Source: a virus
Virus record (IMG/VR): IMGVR_UViG_3300005518_000002
Location: 17,860-81,859 of that record
Direction: 5' to 3' (one strand)
Length of the DNA: 64,000 bases
Made by a program: the position numbers and the translations under genes. The notes beneath the pieces are model-generated. The model made no database searches. It was given only the letters and a program-made list of their open reading frames with translations, and was not told where the DNA came from. This document shows, piece by piece, positions 25,719-34,402 of this stretch. Numbering within the stretch: the first letter of the stretch is position 1; each line of letters opens with the position of its first letter.

Positions 25719-26785
25719 CGGATCTCCCGGCGCCCGAAGCTGCCCTGCGCCACGGCGGACTCGAAGCCATTGGCGAAGCAGGGCCACTCCTCCGTCATGT
25801 TGATCACTTCTCCGTGTTCGAGGAACCAGTTCTGCTTGACCGGCACGCAGCCGGGGTCCAGCGGACTGTCCTCCAGGAGGAGCCGGGGCGGGAATGCGGT
25901 GCGCCGGGCCTCCCACAGCAGATCGAACCTCCGCCCGAACTTGATCTCTCCGTGGCGGATGCGGTCGTACAGCATGTCGTTGTACACACCGGGGTAGCGC
26001 CGGTTCGGCTTGTGCCAGCTCTTGAAGGTGCACAGCGCACTCTCCAGGCTGAGGTAGCCCAGCGCACGGTCGTCCCAGCCGAGCGTGCGCACCAGGTCCC
26101 GTGCGTCCCCCAGAAGCCGGGCACCCTCGGATTCGAGCTTCCTGATCATTCCCGGGGAGTAGCGCCCGCCGTAGCTGCCGAGCTGGTGGTCACTGATCCA
26201 GCCCTCGTGTCCGGACACCAGGCACAGGCCGTTGCGGTGGGAGCGGGATCCGGAGATGTCCTGGAGCATCAGCGTGTCCGCGTCGGGCACCGGCAGGCCG
26301 AGGATGCGCAGGTACTCCAGGTAGCTCCAGGCCGAGAGCCGTCCCATGGTCGGAATGGCGAGAGCACGCTCCCAGCAGCTGTCCCAGTCACCCTTGCGCC
26401 AGTAGCGGGCCTGTCCCGCTCCGGTCAGCGCACGGTACCCGGCGCAGGCCCGGGGGAACTTGGCCTTGTGGTAGCGGCGGTCGGTGTCCCACTGGAGCGC
26501 GCCCCAGTGCTCGTTGAGAAAGGCGACGGCCTTGTCCGAGTCCTCCGGCCGGGGCGCAGCCCCGAACAGCAGCAGCGTCGTGACGGGGTTCTGCGTGTTG
26601 CCGTTGAGGAAAGCGAGCCAGGCCCGCTGCTCCTCGTCGAGGTCCAGCTCCCGGGCGACGTGCGGCAGCACGTAATGCACACCGCCGGGGAAGGACTGGT
26701 ACTTCAGGGACCAGGCGTAGAAGCGCAGGAAGATCTCCCTCCGGTACTCGGGCTTGCGGAAGTCAGCGCCGTGCTCAGGATTCAT
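25709..26785 (-). CDS. Alpha-glutamyl/putrescinyl thymine pyrophosphorylase-like protein (aGPT-PPlase)
   Basis: A 358-aa protein with GGAGG six bases before the ATG. Motifs such as RFYAWSLKYQSFPGGVHYVL, NGNTQNPVTTLLL, RRYHKAKFP, SAWSYLEYLRI and HKPNRRYPGVYNDMLYDRI match the DNA-glycosylase-related aGPT-PPlase families described in complex base-modification operons. These replace the pyrophosphate of activated 5hmU in DNA with an amine or amino acid. It is coupled to the ParB-like gene (11-nt overlap) and the PLP gene. Recognition is from memory, with moderate to good confidence. Confidence 0.7.
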   Translation of the reverse strand: MNPEHGADFRKPEYRREIFLRFYAWSLKYQSFPGGVHYVLPHVARELDLDEEQRAWLAFLNGNTQNPVTTLLLFGAAPRPEDSDKAVAFLNEHWGALQWDTDRRYHKAKFPRACAGYRALTGAGQARYWRKGDWDSCWERALAIPTMGRLSAWSYLEYLRILGLPVPDADTLMLQDISGSRSHRNGLCLVSGHEGWISDHQLGSYGGRYSPGMIRKLESEGARLLGDARDLVRTLGWDDRALGYLSLESALCTFKSWHKPNRRYPGVYNDMLYDRIRHGEIKFGRRFDLLWEARRTAFPPRLLLEDSPLDPGCVPVKQNWFLEHGEVINMTEEWPCFANGFESAVAQGSFGRREIRWI

Positions 26786-27545
26786 CCGGACCCTCCGGGG
26801 AGTCCGCGTACTCCAGCGCGTTGCCCTCGTCGCTCAGTCCGTGCTGGTCGATCACCCGCGCGGTCACCCGGGCCGCGCACAGCAGGATCTCTCCCTGGCT
26901 GCGGGCGCCCAGATTCTCCCGGATCTTCATGATCAGCTGTCCGAGCTCGTCGGCCTGCGCACTGGGCAGGGCGAGGACGATGTCCCGCACCCCCCGGCTG
27001 GCCATCGTCGTGGAGTCGTGTCCGCCGTGGGACGCAATACGCCGCTCCACGTCCTCCGGGGTGTCGTTCCAGGACGTATCGGGGGTGGCATAGGGGGTCA
27101 CCTCGGCCTCCTCTCCTGAGGCTGCCTCCAGGGCTTCCAGGAGGTCCGCCACTTCGTCATCCGCGAAGCCGGTCCCCTCGTAGTCGCCCTCCAGCGCGGT
27201 GAGCAGCGCGGCGAGAGCTCCGGAGTCGTAGTCCCCGTCGTCGGCCGCCTTGTTGTCCACCAGGTTGATCTTTTTGGCGGTCCTGTCGTCGCACGTGATC
27301 ACCTCGCAGCGGGCTTCGGTCTCGCCCTCCTCGGCCAGCGCGATCATCGTGTGGTTGCCCGCCAGCACGACCAGCCCGGCGTCCGGCGTCTCGCGGACGA
27401 CCAGGGACCGGTACTGACCGTGCTCCCGCAGGCTTCCGCGGATCACGTCCACCCGGCCACGCTTGGCGTTGCCCGGGAAGGGGGTCAGCTCCCCCAGGGG
27501 GATGACATCGGTGCGGACATAGGTGCTCTTGGCTGTCTGGGTCAT
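26775..27545 (-). CDS. ParB/sulfiredoxin-like protein at the head of the hypermodification cassette
   Basis: About 256 aa from the ATG at 27545 (AGGAAAG upstream). The N-terminal ParB-like fold shows PLGELTPFPGNAKRG, LVVLAGNHTMIALAE and KINLVDNKAADDGDYD. A helical C-terminal half follows, with an acidic end. ParB-like domains often accompany phage DNA modification enzymes and may bind or nick DNA or use nucleotide (CTP/ATP). Here it is the first gene of the coupled cassette. Confidence 0.75.
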   Translation of the reverse strand: MTQTAKSTYVRTDVIPLGELTPFPGNAKRGRVDVIRGSLREHGQYRSLVVRETPDAGLVVLAGNHTMIALAEEGETEARCEVITCDDRTAKKINLVDNKAADDGDYDSGALAALLTALEGDYEGTGFADDEVADLLEALEAASGEEAEVTPYATPDTSWNDTPEDVERRIASHGGHDSTTMASRGVRDIVLALPSAQADELGQLIMKIRENLGARSQGEILLCAARVTARVIDQHGLSDEGNALEYADSPEGPDES

Positions 27546-27898
27546 CGGGCTTTCCTCGCTCCTCGGACGGTCCACTGGACAACATGATCCAGCTCATGGC
27601 GCACAACAGCGTCCAGCCGCTTCTGCGCCTCGGGACTCAGCAGTACGTACGAGCACCCGGTGCGCCGCTCGATGCGCTCCAGGACGATGTCCTCCAGCTG
27701 CTGGTTCGTCCTTCTGATCCAGTTGTCGGTATCCAGGCAACCAGCCTGGAACACCTGATATTCGAGCAGTCTGGTCTTCCGCTCCTGCTTCTTCCGCCGA
27801 CCGGCAGGGGTGAGTTCGTTCTCCCTGATCAGGAAGACGGCCAGACCGAAAAACGTCAGGGTGGTCACGATGAGGCCGATCACCGTTTCAGCGTTCAC
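27542..27898 (-). CDS. Single-span membrane protein with basic cytoplasmic tail
   Basis: A 118-aa protein starting at a GTG with GGGAGG six bases upstream. An N-terminal transmembrane helix (VIGLIVTTLTFFGLAVFLI) is followed by a basic segment (RRKKQERKTR) and a helical domain with HELDHVVQW near the end. HELDH resembles HExxH, but no other zincin features are seen. Function unknown. Confidence 0.6.
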   Translation of the reverse strand: MNAETVIGLIVTTLTFFGLAVFLIRENELTPAGRRKKQERKTRLLEYQVFQAGCLDTDNWIRRTNQQLEDIVLERIERRTGCSYVLLSPEAQKRLDAVVRHELDHVVQWTVRGARKAR

Positions 27899-28199
27899 GG
27901 TTGCCCTCCCAGACGATGCCCCGGGAGAAACCCCCGCGCTCCATGGCCTTCGCCCTGCGGATCTCCTCCAGCTCCGACGCACTGACGCCGAGACCCAGCG
28001 CCAGCGTGTAGACGACTTCGAGCACGTCGGCCAGTTCCTCCGGCGCGGTCCTGTCGTCGGCCTGGAGGAATTCACCGACTTCTTCGGTCAGCTTCTGGCG
28101 CAGCCTGCGGCGGTACTCTGCGGAGTCCGCGATGTGGGTGACGGGCTCCTGCCCGTTCTCCCGGCAGATCTCAGGGATCCTGTCCCTCACGAGCTTCAT
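27888..28199 (-). CDS. MazG-like nucleotide pyrophosphohydrolase
   Basis: A 103-aa protein starting MKLVRDRIPEICRENG. The KLVRDxIPE start, the helix pair KLTEEVGEFLQ and ELADVLEVVYTLA (EExxE and ExxD metal ligands) mark the all-alpha NTP pyrophosphatase superfamily (MazG/PRA-PH). It may hydrolyse unwanted dNTPs or (p)ppGpp-like molecules. Close to the modification genes it could clean the dNTP pool. Confidence 0.8.
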   Translation of the reverse strand: MKLVRDRIPEICRENGQEPVTHIADSAEYRRRLRQKLTEEVGEFLQADDRTAPEELADVLEVVYTLALGLGVSASELEEIRRAKAMERGGFSRGIVWEGNRER

Positions 28200-28387
28200 G
28201 ACGGTGTCCTGCCGCTCCGCTTCAGCAGCTGCGCGGCGATAGCACTGATCTCCTCGGCCACGGCCCCCACCACGGCCGCGCCGTGCTCCCGCTCCAGCTC
28301 TTCGGGCCACCAGCCCGCCTGAACCACAGACTTCAGGATGAGCGCCGCGCGGAACGCCGCATACTTCTTGATCTCTGCCTTGTTCAT
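28196..28387 (-). CDS. Small helical protein
   Basis: A 63-aa protein from the ATG at 28387 (AAGGAG five bases upstream). Sequence MNKAEIKKYAAFRAALILKS..., all helical, ending in a basic tail. It overlaps both neighbours by 4 nt. Unknown function. Confidence 0.55.
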   Translation of the reverse strand: MNKAEIKKYAAFRAALILKSVVQAGWWPEELEREHGAAVVGAVAEEISAIAAQLLKRSGRTPS

Positions 28388-28635
28388 GCCTGCTCCTTGA
28401 TCACTTCTGGTCCGAACAGTGTCGCCCTGTCGGAGTAGTCGGCCATGAAGTTGCCCGGTGCACCGACGGGAGACCGTGAGCACACGTCATAGAAGATCAC
28501 ATCCGCACTCGTGTCCTGGTCCGGGAGTGCACCGGAATACCCCAGACACAAGTGGTCCTGGTCCGGGAGGTGACTTTCGGGAAGGTCGCAGCCGTGGGAC
28601 GTCCAGCACACAGGACATGTACGGACCGATTTCAT
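28384..28635 (-). CDS. Small Cys/His-containing protein
   Basis: An 83-aa protein beginning MKSVRTCPVCWTSHGCDLPE. A CPxC pair plus later His and Cys residues may bind zinc. Coupled by ATGA to the next gene. Not recognised. Confidence 0.55.
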   Translation of the reverse strand: MKSVRTCPVCWTSHGCDLPESHLPDQDHLCLGYSGALPDQDTSADVIFYDVCSRSPVGAPGNFMADYSDRATLFGPEVIKEQA

Positions 28636-29129
28636 ACCTGCTCCTTGGTCAGTTGTCCGGCCAGGCGCCGCTCCCAGCGCTCAGCCTCCTTCTCATGACA
28701 CGTGATCAGGTTCGTCGCGATCCGCACGTCGCGGTCGCTCATCTCCTCCAGGCCGTAATTGTTGCGCAGCCAGGTCATCTTCCGGGCCCGGTGCCCGCGC
28801 TGGTTCAGCTGTACGCAGTGCACGAGTTCGTGCACGCAGGTGGCGGCAGCCTGGAGACCGTCACCCCGGGGGTGCAGGTCCCAGTTGACCAGCACCAGAC
28901 ATCCCGTCCGGTTCAGTGTGGTGCATCCGTAGGGAACGTCCGTCTCGGGCCACAGCGGAGCGCTGCGGATGCGCAGCACTTCCTGTTCCGCGCGCTCCCG
29001 GATCCGGTTGAGCTCGTGCCCGCGCACGATCTCCAGCGTCACCCGTCCGGGGTCCCCCACCCGGCGCCGGACCAGATCCCTGGCCCGGCCGAAGATCTCA
29101 AAGATCTCTTTGATGTCAGGACGGTTCAC
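28632..29129 (-). CDS. Zincin-like metallopeptidase domain protein
   Basis: A 165-aa protein from the GTG at 29129 (AGGAG six bases upstream). The motif CVHELVHCVQLNQRG (about residue 105) contains HExxH, the zinc-binding signature of zincin peptidases. The later CHEKEAERWERRL could supply the third ligand Glu, as in SprT/WSS1-like or ImmA-like proteases. Upstream, LFGRARDLVRRR is helical. Possible targets are a host repressor or DNA-bound proteins. No signal peptide. Confidence 0.6.
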   Translation of the reverse strand: MNRPDIKEIFEIFGRARDLVRRRVGDPGRVTLEIVRGHELNRIRERAEQEVLRIRSAPLWPETDVPYGCTTLNRTGCLVLVNWDLHPRGDGLQAAATCVHELVHCVQLNQRGHRARKMTWLRNNYGLEEMSDRDVRIATNLITCHEKEAERWERRLAGQLTKEQV

Positions 29130-29344
29130 GGGGTACTCCTGTTCACCGGCAGCTCGCCCCACGTGGCCAGGAATGCCTCGCTGCTCTGCTGGCCGCTGGC
29201 CACGGCACGCTCGTCCATCCGGCGAGCCGCATGCTGCGCTTCCTCCGTGCCGCCCTCCAGGTAGGTCTGGAGATCGTAAGAGTTCAGGTCCGTGCAGCCT
29301 TCGGGGTAGGCATACGTGTCCGGGCGGTCGTCCGGGTGCGTCAT
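29126..29344 (-). CDS. Small hypothetical protein
   Basis: A 72-aa protein, MTHPDDRPDTYAYPEGCTDL..., whose start lies in the GCACTGATCATG context. Acidic, helical in its centre (TEEAQHAARRMDERAVA). Unknown function. Coupled to the zincin gene. Confidence 0.5.
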   Translation of the reverse strand: MTHPDDRPDTYAYPEGCTDLNSYDLQTYLEGGTEEAQHAARRMDERAVASGQQSSEAFLATWGELPVNRSTP

Positions 29345-29359
29345 GATCAGTGCTCCTGT

Positions 29360-29551
29360 TCAGTGATCGGTGGATTCTGCATGCTCGGCCGCCGTGATGA
29401 TCGCAACGGCGTCGCTCCGGAAGCTCCGGTCCTTCATCTGTTCGCAGCCTGAGCAGATGACGCGCCGCTGTCCGGTCTCGCGGTCGGCCTCCGCGTAGAC
29501 GAAGGAACCGTAGAGGGTTTCAGGGATCTTGCTGATCCTCTCCCACGCCAT
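29360..29551 (-). CDS. Small Cys-containing protein
   Basis: A 63-aa protein, MAWERISKIPETLYGSFVYA..., in the TGATCATG start context two bases after the nuclease stop. It has CSGCEQ near residue 34. Unknown function. Confidence 0.5.
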   Translation of the reverse strand: MAWERISKIPETLYGSFVYAEADRETGQRRVICSGCEQMKDRSFRSDAVAIITAAEHAESTDH

Positions 29552-29553
29552 GA

Positions 29554-30078
29554 TCAGACCCTTCCGCTCTGGCCGTGCTCGAAGCGCGCGCTGCGCGCAG
29601 CGTCGTAGGGGCAGTGCCCGGTGCAGGGTCCCGGCTGTACCGGAACGCTGAGCCAGGGGCCTCCGTAACCCTTGAGGGTCTTGCTGGCTGCCGCGCCGCG
29701 CGGCCGGTAGTCGAACCAGCTCGCATGCAGCAGGGGCGGGCCGTCCGGCCGGGCGAGCAGCACAGCCCGTCCCGGCAGGCCCTGCGTGCAGTTCGGCACC
29801 GGACCGAGAACGGTCAGATGACCAAGAACCGAGGCTGCCCGCATAAGGTACGGTTTGTCCAGATTTTCCTCGGTTCCCTTCACTTCGACATATCCCGAGC
29901 CGTTGGTGCGGAAGTCCGGCAGGTACGTTCCCCCGCCGGGCAGCGCCACCCTCTCGGGCTCGTACTCGTAGTCGATGCCCGCGGCGGCGAAGAAGACAGC
30001 CCAGCGGGCCTCCAGACGGCTCCTGAAAAGGATGCCGTTGTAGCGGGTCTCGATGGCTTTGATCTTTGGTCGTTTCAT
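29554..30078 (-). CDS. PD-(D/E)XK nuclease-like protein
   Basis: A 174-aa protein. The N-terminal half shows the restriction-endonuclease-fold core: RSRLEARWAVFFAAAGIDYEYEPE (Glu in the first helix), YLPDFRT (Asp) and GYVEVKGTEE (E-x-K). This VSR/Tn7-TnsA-like pattern cuts DNA in recombination or host degradation. The C-terminal part has four scattered Cys and His residues. It is next to the replication fusion gene. Confidence 0.7.
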   Translation of the reverse strand: MKRPKIKAIETRYNGILFRSRLEARWAVFFAAAGIDYEYEPERVALPGGGTYLPDFRTNGSGYVEVKGTEENLDKPYLMRAASVLGHLTVLGPVPNCTQGLPGRAVLLARPDGPPLLHASWFDYRPRGAAASKTLKGYGGPWLSVPVQPGPCTGHCPYDAARSARFEHGQSGRV

Positions 30079-30103
30079 GATTCCTCCATTCCCTGATCAC
30101 TGA

Positions 30104-33100
30104 TCACTTGGCGGAGATTTCTCCCCAGTTGTGGCCCGGCTTCGAGAGATCGCACAGGATCGGCACATCCCTCCATTCCCAGGTGAAAGCGTCCTTGATC
30201 TCTGCGCCGACTTCCGCCGCCAGGTTCTCGGGTACCGAGAACACGAACTCGTCGTGGACCCAGCCCCTCAGGTACGCCCGGTACTCGGGGTGGCGGTCCA
30301 TCAGGCGGAGCAGCACCTCACAGGTGATGTCCCGCGCCCCGCCCTGGCCCATCAGCGCGGGAGCCACCGTGTACGCCCACTTCGGGTCACAGCGCATCAG
30401 GCGCCCGAATCCGTTGTCGAGCAGTTCCCCGTTCGCCCCCTTGGCCCGTACGTCGTCGCGCCATTCCATCAGCCGGGGGAACCGGGCCTCCATTCCGTTG
30501 ACGAAGGCATAAACGATTTTCGGGTCCGCACCGTCTTCGATCATCCGCCGGGCCCCGAGACCGTAGTTCCAGCCGTGACCCCGGGCCTTCGCATCCTGCC
30601 TGCTGATTCCGAGCATGTCCGCGATCAGCTGGTGCGCGTCCTTCTGTGTGCCGTCCTCCTCGAACCCGAACAGCGCCATGTAACCCGGGTCCTGGCAGTG
30701 CCCGGCAATCGCCCGCATGTCGACCTGCGCCAGGTCGCAGGCCATCAGCACGTCCCCGTCGTCCGCCTCGAAGATCTCCCGCTCCACGTGGCGGCCGCCG
30801 TGCTTCCCGTAGACGGTCATGCCCGGTTCGGTGACCGAGCCCCGGCCGCTGGCCTGGCGCATGGACACCTTCGGGTGCACGCGCCCCTCGGGCGTCAGGT
30901 ACTTCTGCGCGGTCTGGTAGACGGTGCGGGTGGTGGTGACCACGCGCATCAGCTCCAGCGCCCGCTTCAGCTCCGCAGGGCACCGCGGGTGCTCCGCCAC
31001 CCGGTCCAGCGTGTCGGCCGCCGTGCTCAGCCTGCCGTTCTCGGTCTTCGGGGGCTGGGTGACGCCGTGCTGCTTCCACAGGTCCGTGAGCCAGGCGATC
31101 CCCTCCGTGGTGGCGAGAGGGGAGCTGAACGGCTCCCTGACGGCCTTGCGTGCCTTCCCCCGCCCCCGCATCACCTCCCGGGACAGCGGGAGCCCGTAGC
31201 CCTCGCTGAGCTCTTTGAGGGCTGCCTGCTTCTTCTCCTCCCCGTCCCGCAGCCGCTGGTTCAGCAGCTCCGTGTTGACCTTGAACCCGTTGAGCGTCAT
31301 CCGCCCCATGAGGGGGAGGATCCTGTGCTCGCGCCGGGTGTAGTCGTCCGAGGGCAGGATCCCGCGCACCGCCCGGGAGGCTTCAAGATCGCCCCGCAGG
31401 TAGTCGTTGTACTCAGAGTCATCTTTCGGGATCTTGTCGAACCCGCCGTGCTTGCGCGCCAGAACCCGGATGTCGTTGGTCTTCCCGGCCACCCCGTAGC
31501 GCTGAGCCACATGATCCAGATCGTACTCGTCCACCGACGACTTGCCCCGGCTCCTCGGGGGGTGCGCCTGCCGGGCGAGAGGTTCGGTGTCGACCGCCTT
31601 GCGGGCGAACGCGTCGAAGTCCATCCGGTGCCAGTGCGCGAGTGCCGGGCCGTCGAACCCGAGGATGTTGTGCCCGTAGACCTCCGGTGCCCGGGAGATC
31701 ATTTCCACCAGTTCCGCGGGGGGCACGCCCGTCCTCGAATTGCCGTGCTGGTCGATCACTCCGGCAAGGCGCACGAAGCCCTCCCCGTAGGTGAACGCGG
31801 CGGACGCGTCAGCGGTCTCCAGGTCGAACCCGATGGGGCCCGAGAGGTCGATTTCCACGGGGGGTGCGGGGTCCGCAAAAGGATCTACGGAGAGGTCGAA
31901 ATCAAGATCGTCCCCAAGGGCGTTCCAAGATCGGGTACCGTCAGTACCGTCAGCGCCGTTAAGTCCTCGTGATGGCTCATTTTTTCTGGTTAACCGGGCT
32001 GACGGTACTGACGGTACCTGATCTTGGTCCAGCTCTGTGACGTGCATTTTTTCATTTTTCGCTTGTTCAGTGTTCAACGACTTTTCTCCCTCCAGAATTT
32101 TTTCTGCGCCCGTTTTGTACCCATTCTCGCGACCGGCCGCGGGACCCTCCGACGGACCCCGGAAAGGATCATCAGGACAGTCCGTGCAGTCGTCCCCGGG
32201 AAGATCGTCCGGGGTGAATTTCAGCCCCCTCCAGGCGTAGTAGGTCGACCCGAGAGGAACGGACATTCCGGACGGCCGGGAGAGCCCCGACTGCTTTTTG
32301 ATCTTCTTCCTGTCGACCGGATTCTGCGACACCAGGTCGTGTCCCCCGAACCGGCTCACGAAGGTTTTGTCCCCCCATTCCTTCTGTCCCTTGTCCTTGA
32401 TGTAGGAGTTGAAATCCGCGTACAGCTCCTTTGCGATCACGTGTGAGGCGTCGTCGAACTCCAGCCGGTCCTGGATGTACGACATGATCAGATCGGAGGA
32501 CCGGCGCCATTCCTGGGTGTCCTTGTCCACCCGGTCCGGAGGAGGGGGCATGATCGTACCCAGCTCGTACCAGCGCCGGGCACCGGCCGCCATCCACGCC
32601 AGAACGGCCTCCTGGATCTTCGGATCGGTCTTGCAGCGGTCACGGAGCGTAGCGTCACCGAGCCGGTCGTTCGGCCCTTTCACCTCTTCCTGCGTCTTGC
32701 GGTAGGTGTAGGGCCAGCGCACCAGCGCCAGGCGCCTCCAGGTGCCGTGGTCCGTCTCGTCGACCACCGGCTTGTGGTTGGAGTTGATGAACAGGCTGTG
32801 CGTCGCCTTGAAGGTCACCGGGTCCTGCCGGATGCGCCGGGCCGTCACGTACGCCGTACCGGCCAGCTTCTTCGCCCGGTTGGTGTCCAGGCGCCGGGCC
32901 TCCGGCGTCTCCTCCAGCACCGCGTAGCGCGCCCCCATCAGATCCATCATTTCGGTGGGGTGGTTGTCGTTCGCGTTGCCGAGCATCACCCGGTCGCTCA
33001 CCTGCACGTGGTACTTCCCGGCTGCTTTGGCGCACGCGTCGTAGATCGTGCTCTTGCCGTTGGCCCCGCCGCCCTGACAGATCAGGATCAGATCGTCCGG

Positions 33101-34402
33101 AGTCATGTGCCCGGTGATCGCCTGTCCCTCCCTCAGCTGGAACCACTCCACCACGTCACCCGGCAGGGCCAGCAGCGCCTTGTCCCAGTCCGCGTGGTGT
33201 GCGTCCTTGACGAAGTCCACTCCCGCAATCTTCGTCATCAGCTGGTCGGGATCATGCGGCGTCAGCACCCCGGTCTTCAGGTCCACCACACCGTTGGGGC
33301 AGTTGAGCAGATCCGGATCGCCGTCGAAGCTCTCCGCGTCGCACTCCAGCGTTCCCTTCGCCAGCCGGATCACCGCACCCACCCGGCTCGCGCTCAGCAC
33401 GCCCCGCCAGCCGTCCACCGCCGCACCCAGGTCCCTGCCCGTGCCGCTGTGCTGCGCGTCCACGGCCCGGTGGTAGTGCTCCAGTGCCCAGCGGCTCACC
33501 GTCTCCACGACAGTGACCTCCGTGGCCTCCTTCCACACCTTGCCGGTCCACTGCATCCACCCCATGCCCGCAGCCCAGCGGAAGCGGCCGTCCAGCTCCT
33601 CGTCGCACACCGTGTCGGCCAGCACCCTGTCCGTGAACGTGGCGTCGCGCGATTCGTTGGGCAGCTGGTCCATGCTGGCCTGGCCGAGGACTTCCAGCGT
33701 CCCTCCGGCATGGAAGAAGTCGTCCACGCCCTTCACGGCCGTGCCGTCCACCTCGGCCGGGATGATCAGGTACCGGACCGTGGCACCCTTGCTCTCCAGC
33801 CAGCGGCCGAGCCGCTGCATGGCCAGAAGAACGTTTCTCTTCTCCCGGGCGTCCGCGTCGAAACAGACCACGACCGTCCGGTCCATCAGGGGAATGTCTT
33901 CCCAGTCCCCGAGCGTTCCCATCTTGCTGCGCCAGTTGAACACCCCGGTCAGCGTGATCACTGCCTTGCCCAGGGAGGCCAGGCAGTCGGCCTTCTTCAG
34001 CCCTTCCGTGATCCACAGCGGTTCGCTCGGGTCGCGCACCCCGTCGCTCACGGGCGGGGGGACGTCCAGCCGGTTGGGCACGCCGGTCTGGCTGGCGTAC
34101 TTCTGGAGCTTGCCGCCGGGGGCCTCCTGCGGAATGGCAGGCTTGAACTGGCAGCCGATCTTCTCGCCGGTCACCCGGTACATCGGGATGAGCAGCCCCG
34201 GGAACGCCATCGGGTCCCGCCATGCCCAGCGCGGCACCCGCAGGTCGTGCAGCCGGGCCTGGTCGTCGTCCGAGCCGTACAGGGTCTCGTACCCGCGGGC
34301 GCGGCGCACCTCCTCGCTGATGCAGCTCTCCTCCAGCTCCCGCAGGTGCCCGGCCATCAGCTCCTGGGCAGCTGCCACGGGTGGTTCCTCGGTGGTCGTC
34401 AC
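30104..34402 (-). CDS. Primase-helicase-DNA polymerase A fusion (single-chain replication protein)
   Basis: A 1432-aa protein. Residues about 70-250 form a DUF3854/Toprim-like primase region (EPLWITEGLKKADCLASLG, VVVCFDADA). Residues about 260-720 are a D5-type SF3 helicase with Walker A GGGANGKST near residue 445 and IRQDPVTFKATHSLFINSNH. After a low-complexity linker, residues about 855-1010 form a 3'-5' exonuclease (FDLETADASAA, VYGHNILGFDGPAL). Residues about 1020-1432 are the family A polymerase: motif A MACDLAQVDMRAIAG, motif B RQDAKARGHGWNYG and motif C WVHDEFVF. All three activities look intact. It overlaps the upstream HTH gene by ATGA. Confidence 0.85.
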   Translation of the reverse strand: MTTTEEPPVAAAQELMAGHLRELEESCISEEVRRARGYETLYGSDDDQARLHDLRVPRWAWRDPMAFPGLLIPMYRVTGEKIGCQFKPAIPQEAPGGKLQKYASQTGVPNRLDVPPPVSDGVRDPSEPLWITEGLKKADCLASLGKAVITLTGVFNWRSKMGTLGDWEDIPLMDRTVVVCFDADAREKRNVLLAMQRLGRWLESKGATVRYLIIPAEVDGTAVKGVDDFFHAGGTLEVLGQASMDQLPNESRDATFTDRVLADTVCDEELDGRFRWAAGMGWMQWTGKVWKEATEVTVVETVSRWALEHYHRAVDAQHSGTGRDLGAAVDGWRGVLSASRVGAVIRLAKGTLECDAESFDGDPDLLNCPNGVVDLKTGVLTPHDPDQLMTKIAGVDFVKDAHHADWDKALLALPGDVVEWFQLREGQAITGHMTPDDLILICQGGGANGKSTIYDACAKAAGKYHVQVSDRVMLGNANDNHPTEMMDLMGARYAVLEETPEARRLDTNRAKKLAGTAYVTARRIRQDPVTFKATHSLFINSNHKPVVDETDHGTWRRLALVRWPYTYRKTQEEVKGPNDRLGDATLRDRCKTDPKIQEAVLAWMAAGARRWYELGTIMPPPPDRVDKDTQEWRRSSDLIMSYIQDRLEFDDASHVIAKELYADFNSYIKDKGQKEWGDKTFVSRFGGHDLVSQNPVDRKKIKKQSGLSRPSGMSVPLGSTYYAWRGLKFTPDDLPGDDCTDCPDDPFRGPSEGPAAGRENGYKTGAEKILEGEKSLNTEQAKNEKMHVTELDQDQVPSVPSARLTRKNEPSRGLNGADGTDGTRSWNALGDDLDFDLSVDPFADPAPPVEIDLSGPIGFDLETADASAAFTYGEGFVRLAGVIDQHGNSRTGVPPAELVEMISRAPEVYGHNILGFDGPALAHWHRMDFDAFARKAVDTEPLARQAHPPRSRGKSSVDEYDLDHVAQRYGVAGKTNDIRVLARKHGGFDKIPKDDSEYNDYLRGDLEASRAVRGILPSDDYTRREHRILPLMGRMTLNGFKVNTELLNQRLRDGEEKKQAALKELSEGYGLPLSREVMRGRGKARKAVREPFSSPLATTEGIAWLTDLWKQHGVTQPPKTENGRLSTAADTLDRVAEHPRCPAELKRALELMRVVTTTRTVYQTAQKYLTPEGRVHPKVSMRQASGRGSVTEPGMTVYGKHGGRHVEREIFEADDGDVLMACDLAQVDMRAIAGHCQDPGYMALFGFEEDGTQKDAHQLIADMLGISRQDAKARGHGWNYGLGARRMIEDGADPKIVYAFVNGMEARFPRLMEWRDDVRAKGANGELLDNGFGRLMRCDPKWAYTVAPALMGQGGARDITCEVLLRLMDRHPEYRAYLRGWVHDEFVFSVPENLAAEVGAEIKDAFTWEWRDVPILCDLSKPGHNWGEISAK

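Noticed and set aside
27542-27898. Second zincin (HELDH)
   Set aside because: HELDH fits HExxH by letter only; no third ligand, and the protein is a short membrane protein.
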